Below, piece after piece: positions 22,422 through 32,830 of a stretch of DNA of 64,000 nucleotides. The stretch is from the NCBI RefSeq assembly GCF_040954645.1, contig NC_092806.1, positions 128,176,952 to 128,240,951 of the forward strand, in the 5' to 3' direction. The stretch's first letter is position 1. Every line of letters begins with the position of its first letter. The stretch comes from Diabrotica undecimpunctata (lineage: Eukaryota > Arthropoda > Insecta > Coleoptera > Chrysomelidae). The notes under the pieces are model-generated. The model was not told the origin of the DNA. It ran no database searches and was given only the letters and a program-made list of their open reading frames with translations. A program made the position numbers and the translations under genes.

Positions 22422-22876
22422 AGGTGGGTACACATATGCGAGCAGAGCAGAACTGTTCGCCAACCGTTTGTGAACGCTATATTCGTTAATTTGTACGACG
22501 GGACGAACCGCTAGCGAGCTGTTCGTTCGTTGCTCGTCAGGAACCACAGCATGTCGGTTTTTGGGACGAACACAAACAATGTTCGCAGAACTATAAATTG
22601 TGTCTATAAATTGTTTCTGCCAAGTGTGCGATGATATCATTCTGTTAAACAAAATTGCTGAACGAGCGCGACTTATCTAAGTAGCGAGAAAAATTAATAA
22701 CAGATAATGTAAACAAAATACCGAAATGTTTAGAATAACGAAGTAAATTAATTCTCGGTTTGTTATTAGATACTTAGGGTATTGGATAGTCGAACATAAA
22801 CATACTTTCAACGAACTGTTCGTGAACAGCTCACGAGCAGTTCGCGAACAGTTCGGTTCGCATATGTGTACCCATA
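22422..22876. mobile_element. MITE-like element, possibly Harbinger-type
   Basis: The left end AGGTGGGTACACATATGCGA and right end TCGCATATGTGTACCCA are inverted repeats. TTA precedes the left end and TAA follows the right, so a TWA-type duplication is possible but not exact. The ends resemble those at 17438 (AGGTGGGTCCACAT). The interior is rich in GTTCGTGAAC/GAACAGTTCG palindromes, for example 22800-22855. It has no coding capacity. Confidence 0.6.
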
Positions 22877-23213
22877 AATTACTTTTATATTTTTGCCAAA
22901 AATTGGTAAGTCCACGTATCAAGTTCTGTCACCATCAGATTTAAAATGTGGACGGATGTTTTATAGACATATCAAGTTTTGGTTACCAGCTAACAGATAA
23001 CGTAACCTAATAACGTAAACTAAAATAAGGTGTTTCTGTGCTTCTTTTAAGAAAACTATTAGTACAAAGTACAAAGTATGTCGCGTGGAAAGCTATTAGT
23101 TAATATATGGTTATTAGCCAACATGAAAATTTGGCGGTTTTAGTAAATATCAAAGAAACAGTAGTACACACTGAAAGTGAGGATTTTAAAAAATCAGTGG
23201 GAAGTGATATAAG

Positions 23214-24603
23214 ATGATTGAAAAGGGTTTAGTTGACACTGAAATTGAAGAAATAAGTTCGACTTCTGAAGCAACTGGTTATTCTGAAGAATTAGTGTCA
23301 TATTTGGGTAGTGATAATTCAGATGTAGATGAAAATTATATTTCTTCTGATACTTCATCTGACACAAGTGACAATGGGAGGCCAGGTAAATATCAAGCAA
23401 TTCAATCTAAAAAGTGTAAAGTAACAGCTACTACCAGTAATAATATGTGTGACAAAGTAAGTAATGATAATTTTACAAATAAAATGATGATGGCAAAGAA
23501 CAAATAAATATCTCTAATGTTAAACCTAAAAAAAACCAAAATATAACAGAGTCGAAATGAAAGAAAAGAAGATGTTAGGAGAAGAACATATTACAAGAAT
23601 ACAAAGGTATACAAAAACCTGCAAAAGTATTTCAAGCGATTACTATATGCTATCGCAATAAATATCACGAGAAACTCTCCCTAGATGAACACAATGAAAT
23701 TTTTTATGATTTTCCGAAAAAAGTGCAAGACAAAGACCAAGTAATTTCTGAAAGAATGAAGATAAGAGTCAAAGAAGACAGAAAGAAAAGATAAAGGAGA
23801 ACTCGAAAATAATCAAAACCGATACATTGTGGTTTCATATTATATCACATACAACGACAAAACAATAAAAATTTCCAAAGAAATGTTCCAGAATCTACAT
23901 AGTATTACAAGAGGAAAAATTAATATTTTGATAAAAAGAAACAACTATCACCCACATGTTTTATAAAAACTCACAAGTCGACTCTATCCAGCTCCCAACC
24001 TAACTATTAAACTCATGTATGCTCATTGTGCATCAAACAGAACAATGCCTGTATCAAATTCATCTTATGCTAAAATTTTTAAAGAACTTGGATAAATTTA
24101 AAAATCCTAGTATTAATAAACTTAAGACTTGGGATAACCTAGAAAACAAAAAAAATCCTCTAATAGTGAAGACATACGTGCAGCCGTGAATAAAGAGACA
24201 AATATACAGCTTCACCTAGCAAAGATTGCATAAAATGAAAAAAAATCAGACATAGAGTTCTCCAGAAATAGTAGCGGTAAAATGGTTGTTTTAGTATTTG
24301 ACTTGCAACAAAACTTACCAACACCCAATTTAAATACAAATGTAGTCTACTATAAAAAAACCTTGCTCTGGACATAACCTCACCATCAGAAATTGTACTG
24401 AAAATACCACTTCATGTTTTATGTGGCATGAGGGGTTGTCAAACCGTAGATCAGATCAAGTAGCTTCCTGTCTTTTAAAATATCTTGGCAGCTTAGTCGA
24501 TACAGTTGAAAAAGTTGTTCTGTATTCGGATTCTTGTTCCGGGCATTTTAAAAAGAAGATTGTTGCGGGAAAAACAAATTGCCATGAAGTTATAAATTTT
24601 TAA
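23214..24603 (+). pseudogene. Broken candidate transposase (D-D-D/E family)
   Basis: An acidic, Ser-rich N-terminus (23214-23507: SDNSDVDENYISSDTSSDTS) precedes degraded segments. These include HCGFILYH near 23830, KEMFQNLHSITRGKINILIK near 23880, MYAHCASNRTMPVSNSSYAK near 24020, LVFDLQQNLPTPNLNTNVVY near 24295, and WHEGLSNRRSDQVASCLLKY with VVLYSDSCSGHFKKK at 24422-24560. The two aspartates (FDLQQNLPTP and YSDSCSGH) align with D308 and D385 of the gene at 60378-62568. The region beyond the second aspartate, holding the third acidic residue, is missing. Several stops and frameshifts show it is dead. Confidence 0.65.
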
Positions 24604-24668
24604 TTTCGCTCTACTGAAAACTTATTCTATTTTACATATCAAGTTTTGGCAAGTAGCCACAGAAATAT

Positions 24669-24902
24669 ATTTGGATTTTCACTAGTATTTTAAATACGAA
24701 ATTTGGGAGATACGAATATATGCACATCTTAAGCTACATCAGTCACAGTTCAAAGGTATACTAATTAGCTAGTAATTCTTTGGAGTGTGCATCGGTCTTT
24801 TGGTTTGACAAGTCAATTTGACATTCATAGAAAAATTAAGGATGTAAACGACGGAATACTTAGGGTGACTCTAATAAAAATAGACAACGCGTTGTTGAAA
24901 GA
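24669..24902. other. Short spacer between two DNA transposons
   Basis: No feature was recognised. The expected second inverted end of the Tigger element, complementary to 26379-26432, is not here. Confidence 0.4.
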
Positions 24903-26432
24903 TCTAACAACAAAATGTTGTATCATCGATATGCGATCTTACCTCTGATAACTTCATTTTTAACAGTCTTGTTTTGTCGTCTTGTTTGCTTTATTCTCTT
25001 TACTTCCGTCTCATTTTTAAGGTTCATAACTTCATCTGCTATTTCACTTTCAGTCATGATGTTATACCCAGGGTCACCTTCATCTACTTCTGGCGATTGT
25101 AAAACATCTTCCTCAGCTACATGTTCTCCGGCATTATTACGTATTGTCCTACAGAAATTAGTAACTTTCAACCCTTCTAAATCTATGTCTGCATCTTGGC
25201 CATCACAAATTCTTCCAACCATTTTTTAATGTTTGCTCTTTCACCTTCTTCCATGCTGCAGCAAAATTAAAAATTGTTGATTTTAAATTGTAAGACCTTA
25301 AGTTTTGCAAGGTACGTAGCGCTCTTGTATCTTCTGCATTATCTCCATCGTACAATACAACCATTATTTCGTCTAAATACTTTCTGCGATATATTCGTTT
25401 GGCTGCCAAAATTATTTTCTGATCCATGGGTTAAATAAGCGATGTTGTATTTTTTGGCAAAAATATACACCTGATATTTCCATCTTCTGAACGTAGAATA
25501 TTTTTAGAGGCGTGAGCAGGAGCGTTGTCTAAAAGCAATAAACATTTCACCTCTTCTGACGGTATTCCCAATTTCTCCTCTTAAAATTTTCTCACTGAAG
25601 GTACAATTTATTTGAAAAACCAATTTTTGAAAATATCTGAGGTGAACCATGCCTTCTTAGAGCTATAATATGAAAGGGGCATATGATGCATTAAGTCTTT
25701 TAAAACTCTAGGTTTACGAGATTTGCCAACCACTACAGGTATCAATATATGCGATCCATCAGCGTTAGCACAAAGCAGTGCCAAGATCCTGTCCTTGCTG
25801 ACTTTTCTTCCAGAATCCGATTTTTCATATTTGGAGGCTTGTGCGCTTTCAGGCAAAGTACGCCATAACAAACCAGTTTCGTCAACATTGTAAATCTAAG
25901 ATTCTAATAGCGTTTCGTTACTTACTTGCTATATGTGCTACTAATTTTTGCCTAAAAGGTTCTGTTTCTTCTTTAGGTGCAGTTGAAGCTTCGCCGTAAA
26001 TTTTTTTATTCATGATTCTGTGCCTTTTACGAAAGCGCCAAAGCCATCCATCACTTGCTCTGGTATGTCCATATGATTTGCTAATTTAATTGCAGCAAAT
26101 TTCAATTCGAATGCTCGGACCAGGATCCCACTAGAACGTTGTTGGCCATACCATTTTAAGATTGCTTCTTCCAGTGAAGTTTCACGAGCCAATTTCATTC
26201 GTTTTCCAAGATTGCTATGCTCTCCTACATCACACATAAATGAAAATTTATTTATTTTGTTTTCGTTTTTTTATGTCCGAAAGTTTGCTTTTTTATGCCA
26301 TATTGATTACATATATTAGACGCATGTGTAATATTAACAGTATGTTTTTATTTTTTTTACATTTGACCGGATTTTTTGTCCGTTATATCCGAAGTCCGTT
26401 AAATAGAGGTCCGTTATATCGAGGTTTTACTG
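24903..26432 (-). mobile_element. Tigger/pogo-like transposon, one end missing
   Basis: The right end (26379-26432), read on the minus strand, starts CAGTAAAACCTCGATATAAC and contains repeated GGATATAACGGA-type motifs. This is the terminal repeat style of Tigger elements. TA follows at 26433-26434, compatible with a TA duplication. The transposase remnants inside run on the minus strand. No matching left end was found near 24900, so it is truncated there. Confidence 0.8.
24923..26237 (-). pseudogene. Tigger/jerky-type transposase, frameshifted
   Basis: The start (26237-26010) is a CENP-B-like helix-turn-helix region (SLEEAILKWYGQQRSSGILV), the DNA-binding half of Tigger/JRK proteins. The DDE_1 catalytic half follows in several frames: VDETGLLWRTLPESAQ-type near 25880, RILALLCANADGSHILIPVV and KAWFTSDIFKNWFF (25871-25608), LLLLDNAPAHASKN near 25530 with the second catalytic Asp, and NTTSLI plus PMDQ near 25430. 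The tail (25427-24923) is long and acidic. At least three frame breaks make it non-functional. Confidence 0.8.
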
Positions 26433-26640
26433 TATATATCTTTTATCTTTAAGTGCCTACCGTTCGCTTAATTATTAATTAGTTTTTGTATACAAACCAA
26501 TTATTGTTTGAACATTTTATAGAAAATGCATTGTAGAAATATGATTAAAGTAATTTAAACTTACACAAAATCATCAATACACAAAATTAAGCTTTGTTTA
26601 AAACAATACAAATTTATAGAACCAATTTATTATAAAATAT

Positions 26641-27545
26641 CATCATTCAATCTTCGCTTATCCACTGCTGGACATAGATCTCCCTCATAATTTTCCATCT
26701 ATTTCGATCTTGTGCCTCTTGCATCCAATTCCTATGACAACGTTTTAGATCGTCAGTCCAACGTGTTGGTGGACGACCTCTGCTTCGGTAGGCATCATCT
26801 CTTGGTCTCCATTCCAGTATCCGCTTTGTCCATCTATTATCTGTCATTCGAGCCACGTGACCTGCCCAGTTCCATTTCAGTGTTGCTACTCTCTCTACTG
26901 CATCAGCCCCTCCTGTTCTTTGTCGTAGCTGGCGATTTGGGATCTTGTCTCGTAGTGAAACGCCCAACATAGCACGCTCCATCGCCCTTTGACACACACG
27001 GATCTTTTGAACTGTTCTCCTTGTCATGGTCAACGTTTCGGCACCGTAAGTTAACACTGGCAAAACGCACTGATTAAACGTTTTTCTTTTAAGGCATATT
27101 GGTATATCAGACGATTTGAAAATATGGTTCAGCTTGCCGAAGGCTGCCCAAGTCAGTCTTATACGACGGAGAAGCTCAACGGTTTGGTTATCTTTTCCTA
27201 TGCGAATCTCATGACCTAAGTATTTATAGGCCATTACCTGGTCTATGGATCTTGTTCCTACGCATATATGTTCGCTGACTACAAGATTTGTCATCATCTG
27301 GGTTTTAGATATATTTATTTTCAATCCCCCTTCTAGCGAGGAAAGGTAGAGCCGATTTAAAAGTTCTTTGGCCTCATCTATCCTATCAGCTATTAGTACA
27401 ATATCATCTGCAAACCTTAGATGGCTAAGCTTTTCTTCGTTTATGTTTATGCCCTTGTCGGTCAGTTTTACCCTTTTACATATTAATTCCAAAAGCGTAG
27501 TGAACAGTAGGTCGGTACTATCCTGTTCTTCACTATTCATAGTGC
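26641..27545 (-). mobile_element. 5'-truncated RTE-like element (copy E)
   Basis: This is an intact 297-codon frame (26647-27540) from just before the RT catalytic box to the end of the protein, with a short TGATGATATT tail. It lacks the endonuclease and the first half of the RT, as usual for incomplete target-primed insertion. Its family is the same as the copy interrupted by the gypsy element (41478-48650), judged from LTYGAETLTMTRR, WNWAGHVARM and the YVQQW end. Confidence 0.85.
26647..27540 (-). pseudogene. RTE reverse transcriptase C-terminal half
   Basis: Blocks are LSHLRFADDIVLIADRIDEA with the catalytic FADD near residue 42, SSLEGGLKINISKTQMMTN, AYKYLGHEIRIGKDNQT, VLPVLTYGAETLTMTRRTVQ, WNWAGHVARMTDNRWTKRIL and YRSRGRPPTRWTDDLKR. 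The frame is uninterrupted, so the copy is relatively young, but the missing N-terminal half means it cannot work on its own. Its start is only the first in-frame codon after the truncation point. Confidence 0.85.
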
Positions 27546-28140
27546 TGCTTATCGCATTTTTCTCAAATAAATATAACCGACCTATAACAACGCGTCTTAT
27601 ATTCAGCCAAACCAGTAAAAAAAAATAAGCACGTTTATGCGAATAATTTCAAAACAATCCAAACATAAAATAACTAAGATCAGAGACATGAACGAAAAAA
27701 TAGTGAACAAACCTTTGCTATGAAGTAAAAGAAAGATGCAATGAATAGGAAACATCGATCGAGGTGAAATTCTGGTGGAACTAGAACTGGAATGTTATGA
27801 GTATGGCTTCTGTGTTTGTCCTATTTTCTGCTTTTTTGGGGGTTGTTGTTTGTTTCCCTTCTGTGTTTAGGTTCTTAGGGTACTTTGCTGCAGTGTCTAT
27901 AGTTGTCCGGGCCTTCGCCGTTTGCACACTTCCCTGGTTGGTTTCGATAAATTGTGCATTGTATGGCTCTTTGCGCTACTTGTATGTTAAAAGGACTGGA
28001 GACTGTAGCACTGCAAAGGTTTTGTCGGTCTCTTCAGGTTTTCGACTCTCACTTGTACGTGCATTAGTTTGTTCACTTTTCTCATCGTTTTTTTTCCTTT
28101 CTTGACACTTATACTATGTGGAAGGGGAGAGTCTTTTTGT
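27546..28140 (-). pseudogene. Possible Jockey-like Gag zinc-knuckle remnant
   Basis: On the minus strand around 27880-28080, pieces in two frames read KPLQCYSLQSF and KCANGEGPDNYRHCSKVP. These resemble the C-x2-C and CxNCGGPHxANYRGCxK knuckles of Jockey-clade ORF1 proteins. The copy is badly decayed. The plus-strand frame 27797-28105 is the antisense of it. Treat this as suggestive. Confidence 0.3.
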
Positions 28141-29147
28141 CGAATCTTGATTTTATTTTATTGAGGCCAGTTAAATAAATGTTTTGGTCTTTTAGTATTT
28201 ATATTCTTAAAACCTTCTTTTGGAGGCAATTTTTTCATGACTGCCTTATGCCGTTGGTTGTTTTATTTTAATCTTAACTTCATCTAACTTTTAACTTTGG
28301 CTTCTTTCATCATCTTTGATCTTGACTGCTCATAATTTTCCATATTTTTTTCAATATATTTAGAAGCCACAGTGTTGAAAGTCTGTGAAGTTTGAGTAAC
28401 TTTTTGTATGCTTGGATAAATTTAGATTTGATGTGAGTTGTTCTGCATATGCTATTAACGATTGCTTGTCTTCGTTTATAAGTTTAGTTTTGCTTTCATC
28501 TTTTTTTTAATGTGAAATTTATCAAAAACATTGGATTAACTAAAAGAATAAAATAGACCAAATTCTTTGAATTAGTAAAAGTGTAAGTGTAAAAACGAAG
28601 AAAAGTGCTGAGTCTAAATATTGATTACAATAGATTACGATGACTACAAGATTAGATCGCTAGAGGAGACGTTTACTTCTTACTCATCATTTGCCTCTGA
28701 ACTCTGAACTCTTTACCAAGAAAATATCATTTTATCTTAGAATTTACACTGTCTTCGGGAACGAGTGGCACCCTCTATTCTATTTATTAGATCTACCCTT
28801 CCATTTTTTTTATCGCGTTTTTGGCTTATAAATACGCTATTTGTCTCTAATTTTTTCATTTTTAAAAGAACACTTGCCAGGAGTTCCATTATAGCCACAA
28901 TATCTCGTGAAAGAGCATACATGCATCTTTTTTAATATTTCATTGAATATAGGCTATCTTATAATAACTAATAAGTAACATACAAAAATATAAACTGAAA
29001 GCGAAAGTAAAATGTATTATGCTAAAGGATATACGAAATGAACTATTAAGATGAATCACTAGATGAAACATATAAAATGAATTACCCTTAGAAATACATT
29101 ACATTATATTAAAAAAACAATATTATGTTTATCAAACAGTGACTCAC
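28141..29147. other. Probable intron or intergenic sequence
   Basis: If the exon at 29148-29348 is real, this lies in its downstream intron. A 61-codon minus frame (28737-28922) has no family I recognise and no good splice acceptor. Confidence 0.35.
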
Positions 29148-29348
29148 CTTTTCTAGGACACCGCTGTAGGGTTGTATATTAGGAGGCCCCAACCTGCTGT
29201 TGATGGACCGGGTATCCTCCATTTGAACCTCGGTTTCATCTCCAGAGCATATACTAGGAGATCGCACTAGTTCACAAGACGATTCGTCGGAAAATAGTGT
29301 CTCTGTTCCGCTGTCGATGGTCCCCATTTTTATTTACATGTTTGAAAC
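29148..29348 (-). CDS. Candidate host-gene exon with start codon
   Basis: Read on the minus strand, a pyrimidine-rich acceptor (TTTTTGTTTCAG) precedes 29348, an ATG lies at 29325-29327, and exactly 60 codons (phase 0) end in AAAAG followed by the strong donor GTGAGT. The peptide starts MGTIDSGTETLFSDESSCEL and ends IQPYSGVLEK. It is Ser/Glu-rich, typical of a cytosolic regulatory N-terminus, with no signal peptide. The upstream 21 nt would be 5' UTR, so at least one non-coding exon should lie to the right. It has no retroelement similarity. I do not recognise the gene. Further exons would lie to the left but could not be found by eye. Confidence 0.55.
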
Positions 29349-29629
29349 CTGAAACAAAAATTTACAAATGAATACAATTTAAATTGATCTTACTGTTAAT
29401 AATCACATTGAATAAGTGAACAAGTACAGGTATTTAGACAAGTCAATGTCAAATACCCAAATGGCTAAAATTACTCTCAAATGACTGACTGATATAAAAA
29501 ACTGACTGTACTGTTCAATCAAATATATGATACCAGTGAAATTCAATTAGACTGGTTAAATTTGATCTGTATTTTATTCCTAATAAACCAAACTTTAAGA
29601 AATGTAGCAATTGTACACTCATTAGTTTG
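29349..29629. other. Probable intron, nothing recognised
   Basis: AT-rich, with no feature seen. It would be the 5' UTR intron of the minus-strand exon at 29148-29348. Confidence 0.35.
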
Positions 29630-29980
29630 ATATGTCCAAGGCCAAGAGCACTTTGGGTTCAGGAGATACCTTGGAACTCCAGAAGTACATTTGCTATGGA
29701 AACACTTCTTCACCGGCGTGAGAAGAAAGAAAGCCCGTATACATGTGCTTTATTGATTTTGAAAAGGCATTTGATCACGTCGATGGTACCAATTTAATTA
29801 TTCCTAGCAGAGAATCAAAGTAGATGATAAAGACATTAAACTTATAACCAAATTTTACTGAAACCAAACAGACTTAATTAGTACAAACAACAGAGAATCG
29901 GAGCCAATCAGTATTGAACGAGGCGTAAGACAGGTTTGTCTACTACCCCAAGCTTTTTAACGTGTATGAGAATATACTTT
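29630..29980 (+). pseudogene. RTE-like RT fragment
   Basis: Over two frames this reads FGFRRYLGTPE-type, CFIDFEKAFDHVD-type and ISIERGVRQ, the RT blocks from GxRxGxGTRE to RGVRQGCxLSP. The frame breaks at the last block and the sequence switches within a few bases to the kinase fragment. Confidence 0.6.
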
Positions 29981-29984
29981 ATAT

Positions 29985-30410
29985 ATAAACTTTGTCCGAT
30001 CAAGATCTGCGATTTCGATTTAGAATCTGGCATTCGCTTCCAACCCAGCGTTTCCAGTTCTCTAGCAACATCTGCGGGTAGTGCTGAATTTATGACACCG
30101 GAAGTAGCAGAGGCATTTATCTGAGAATCGGAAACCACAATCATACGATAAGAGGTGCAATAATGGGCGTCATCATGTACATTCTGCTGTGCGGATACCC
30201 ATCGTTTTACGGGAAGTGTATTAGAGACTTTGGTTGGAAGCAAGCCGATAACTACAACGCCTGCCAGGAACTTTTGTTACAGAGCATCGAGGAAGGAAAA
30301 TACGATTTCCCGAAGCCAGAATGGACGACCATATCGGTTAAAGCGAGGGACCTCAACTCGTGTCTGCTGGTGAAAAACGTCAGGAAGCGCATCAGCGCGG
30401 AAAATCGATA
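29985..30410 (+). pseudogene. MNK/Lk6 kinase fragment, retrocopy-like
   Basis: The translation reads PIKICDFDLESGIRFQPSVS, SAGSAEFMTPEVAEAFI, then after a short frame break VIMYILLCGYPSFYGKC, GWKQADNYNACQELLLQSIE and DFPKPEWTTISVKARD. This is the activation segment and C-lobe of MAP-kinase-interacting kinase. The DFD triplet in place of the usual DFG is diagnostic of MNK, as is the Cys/Trp-rich insert. No intron interrupts about 140 codons. Two or more stops near 30122-30160 and lost residues before SAGSAEF show that it is dead. It is flanked by RTE sequence, which suggests reverse transcription of a spliced mRNA. Confidence 0.8.
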
Positions 30411-30769
30411 ACCGTGCGCCCCTTGACGTTGGCTTCTTCTACTGCGAACTGAATTGCTGTTGTGGGGATTTCTGCCGGTCGATTTTTAGTTCTCCGAACT
30501 TGTATGTTGCCTGTAATTACGTTTAAGGTGGCTTACCAATCCACAATTATAACAGTTTGACCGTGAGCCTTTAATAGATCAAAAAGCTATTATAATAGCA
30601 GGAGAAATAATTAACATTATACGATACTAACTGAAACGTGATACGTGATTCTAACTGAAAACTTATAAATAGAATTGATATAAAACACAAAAATTGGAAA
30701 TTGTCGATAAAAATTAATAAAAATAAATATACCTACGTTAACCATAAAATAGGACATCGCCCTAACTCA
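30411..30769. other. Unassigned spacer
   Basis: Nothing was recognised with confidence downstream of the kinase fragment. Confidence 0.35.
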
Positions 30770-31105
30770 ACAACGATTGAAATACTTTGACGTCCTTCTA
30801 AATAAGATTTTGAATTGAATAGGCAAGAAGCATATTTCAAAAAATCAGAATGCTATTAGGTATGGACTATAATTTTGTATATGTGTGAAACGTGGACTTT
30901 GAACGTCGACACCCTAAAGAAAATCGAGGCATTTGAAATGTTTTTGTATCAAAGAATACTCAAGATACCGTGAATCAGCATAACCAGAAACGGAGTTCTT
31001 TGAAGAATAGGAATGAACGAACTCTTTTAAATGTTATTATGAATAGTAAACTATAATATCTTGGACATATAATCAGGGGACCAAGATATGAGTTCCTTGC
31101 TAATT
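30770..31105 (+). pseudogene. RTE-like post-RT fragment
   Basis: Over three frames this reads CETWTLNVDTLKKIEAFEMF-like, LYQRILKIP, and LQYLGHIIRGPRYEFL-like, the C-terminal region of the LxYxGHIxR family. It could be the 3' continuation of the fragment at 29630-29980, with the kinase piece lying between them. Confidence 0.55.
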
Positions 31106-31424
31106 CTTCTTTTTCTTTTTATCTAGACTGTCTGTTTTTCAATATGCCTCCAGTAAGTTGTCGGTTATGTGGTCTTTTTACTGATGGTGTTACTTTCGTG
31201 GTCTTCGTCGTTACTGCTCTATTTACGTTCATTCACAGGTCATGAAAATACTATAATAACTACTAAAGTCCACTTAGATCGATAGATGAAATAATATAAT
31301 GCAGTGAGCAACTTGGATACTCTCAATAGAAAAGTAATGATCTAATTAAACACATACTTACAGAAGAGTTTATCATGAAATTTCAAGGATCTCTTTTTAA
31401 TTACAAGAACATCAAGCCAAGACC

Positions 31425-31995
31425 TACAAAGTTATTGTAAAATATATACAAAACTTACTAAAACGTAAAACGGGACACTAACATTCATGATTTGACAGAA
31501 GTAAAAATTAATTGTGTTGGTATTTCTTTTTATTTCTATTGATTCGTATATCTCTCTCTTCTTTTTGTTTTGCTCGGTTTTTAATATTTTGATGTTTTTA
31601 AAACTTTGAAAATCATCAAACGTTTTTGATGATTTATGCTTCTTCTTATTTTCATGTTTTGTGTGCGTAGTGATGTTGTTCTTGTCATATTTTTTAGAAC
31701 GACTTCTGGATTGAAGAAGTTGACTGGTTTACCCAATAGAGACACTTTCACAGTTAATGCATAGTAAACAACCTGTGATTTTTTGTTAGAGTTTGTGTTT
31801 TTAGTTTAGTGAAATATTTATTTAAAAGGTTGTTGGCTTTGTGAACCACTGTTATGTTTGGCTAAAAGATTCGTTAGTTGAAAGTAAACCATGAGATATC
31901 AGATATCAATTTTTACTTCTGTCAATTCATTAATGCCAGTGTCCTGTTTTACGTTTTGATAAGTTTTTAATATATTTTACATTAACTTTTTGTCC
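31425..31995 (-). mobile_element. Penelope-like element remnant with inverted flanks
   Basis: A decayed GIY-YIG domain (minus, about 31880-31510) is flanked by about 100-bp repeats in opposite orientation (about 31425-31520 and 31905-31995), both carrying TTTACGTTTT next to TTTTTACTTCTGTCAA. Just right of it (32010-32075), TGACAAAGGTAACTGTTCC, CCTAAACGTTGATTTCAATG and AATAAAATC form a Penelope-type terminus. Confidence 0.6.
31510..31880 (-). pseudogene. GIY-YIG endonuclease remnant of Penelope-like element
   Basis: On the minus strand, INCESVSIG followed by a stop and then TSQLLQSRSRSKKYDKNNIT, THTKHENKKKH, KTEQNKKKREIYESIEIKRN reads as the GIY-YIG endonuclease (CxxCxxVYIGQTxRxLxxRLxxH) and the conserved E-x-N-x-x-x-R-x-x-x-E segment. 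One stop replaces the Gln of GQT and there are small indels. The RT domain is absent. Confidence 0.65.
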
Positions 31996-32091
31996 CTAAT
32001 CTTGTACATTTTAAAATCTTGACAAAGGTAACTGTTCCTGCCTAAACGTTGATTTCAATGGTCAATAAAATCTAGTTCCAAATTTAATATT

Positions 32092-32474
32092 ACTTCTTCT
32101 TAGGGTGTCTGCCTGTTCCAAACGTTGGCGATCATTCTGGCTATGATGACTTTGTTGGTTGCTATACGGAATAGCTGTGTTGAGGTCTTTCTATACCATG
32201 CTCTCAGGTTAGCAAGCCAGGATATTCTTCTTCGTCCTGGGTCCCTTTTCCCTTCAATTTTACCTTGCAAAATGCATTGAAGTAGCTCGTATCTGCCTTG
32301 ATTTCTCATTATATGTCCAAAGTACTGCAGCTTACGGCCCTTCACCATGTTGACCAAATCCGCTGTTGTGTTCATCCTTCGCAGTACTTCGTCATTGGTG
32401 ACTTTGGCTGTCCATGGTATCTTCAGGATCCTTCTGTATAACCACAGCTCAAAAGCCTGAAGTTTTAATAGAGT
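32092..32474 (-). mobile_element. 5'-truncated RTE-like 3' end
   Basis: An open frame of about 125 codons reads LQAFELWLYRRILKIPWTAK, LQYFGHIMRNQGRYELLQCI and GRRRISWLANLRAWYRKTST, ending in NRQTP and an AGAAGAAGT tail. It is the same group as 9116-9843 and 57070-58175. The upstream in-frame extension through the TA repeat (to 32708) is an artefact. Confidence 0.8.
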
Positions 32475-32497
32475 AATATAACTTATTAAACCTAAAC

Positions 32498-32498
<1 letters not shown>

Positions 32499-32552
<54 letters not shown>
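32499..32552. repeat. (TA)n microsatellite
   Basis: About 50 bp of TA repeats at the truncation edge of the RTE copy. A second run lies at about 32757-32824. Confidence 0.97.
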
Positions 32553-32555
<3 letters not shown>

Positions 32556-32753
32556 CTTGGGTTTACGTTCAATGGCAAGTTTAGGTTGCACTTGGCAAGT
32601 TAACTTGGCTGCACCGTACTGAAGACGACCAATAGTCAGAAATACGTATATACGGTTGCATTCCATCGATATACCATTTTTGGTTTTCTGGTTTGCGAGA
32701 CATGCCATTACTTTTTACTTTTATTATTCACTCGCATTATCCTTTTCCATATA

Positions 32754-32756
<3 letters not shown>

Positions 32757-32824
<68 letters not shown>
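32757..32824. repeat. (TA)n microsatellite
   Basis: About 68 bp of TA repeats. Confidence 0.97.

Positions 32825-32830
<6 letters not shown>

Larger units (their letters stand above)
22277..24668 (+). mobile_element. Decayed TIR transposon, same group as 60106-62888
   Basis: The ends are imperfect inverted repeats of about 36 bp. The left reads TTTCGTGGCTATTTGCC and then TTGATATG. The right, reverse-complemented, reads TTTCTGTGGCTACTTGCC and then TTGATATG. The motif CCAAAACTTGATATG recurs inside each end (22363-22380 plus; 22965-22983 and 24636-24650 minus; a weaker copy near 22908). Between them lies a broken gene related to the one at 60378-62568, plus a MITE at 22422-22876. No clear target duplication was found. 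Confidence 0.65.

Noticed and set aside
27797..28105. 102-codon plus-strand frame with hydrophobic stretches
   Set aside because: The opposite strand shows traces of a Jockey-like Gag zinc-knuckle region, so the plus frame is probably an antisense artefact.
28737..28922. 61-codon minus frame as a second exon of the host gene at 29148-29348
   Set aside because: The upstream acceptor is poor (A-rich, no pyrimidine tract) and there is no supporting similarity.
29908..30243. 111-codon minus-strand frame
   Set aside because: It is antisense to the MNK/Lk6 kinase fragment, whose plus-strand reading carries diagnostic motifs.
30411..30500. Possible inverted continuation of the Lk6 fragment on the minus strand (RPAEIPTTAIQFAVEEANV)
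   Set aside because: It vaguely resembles the region after the kinase domain but is too short and in the wrong orientation to support.
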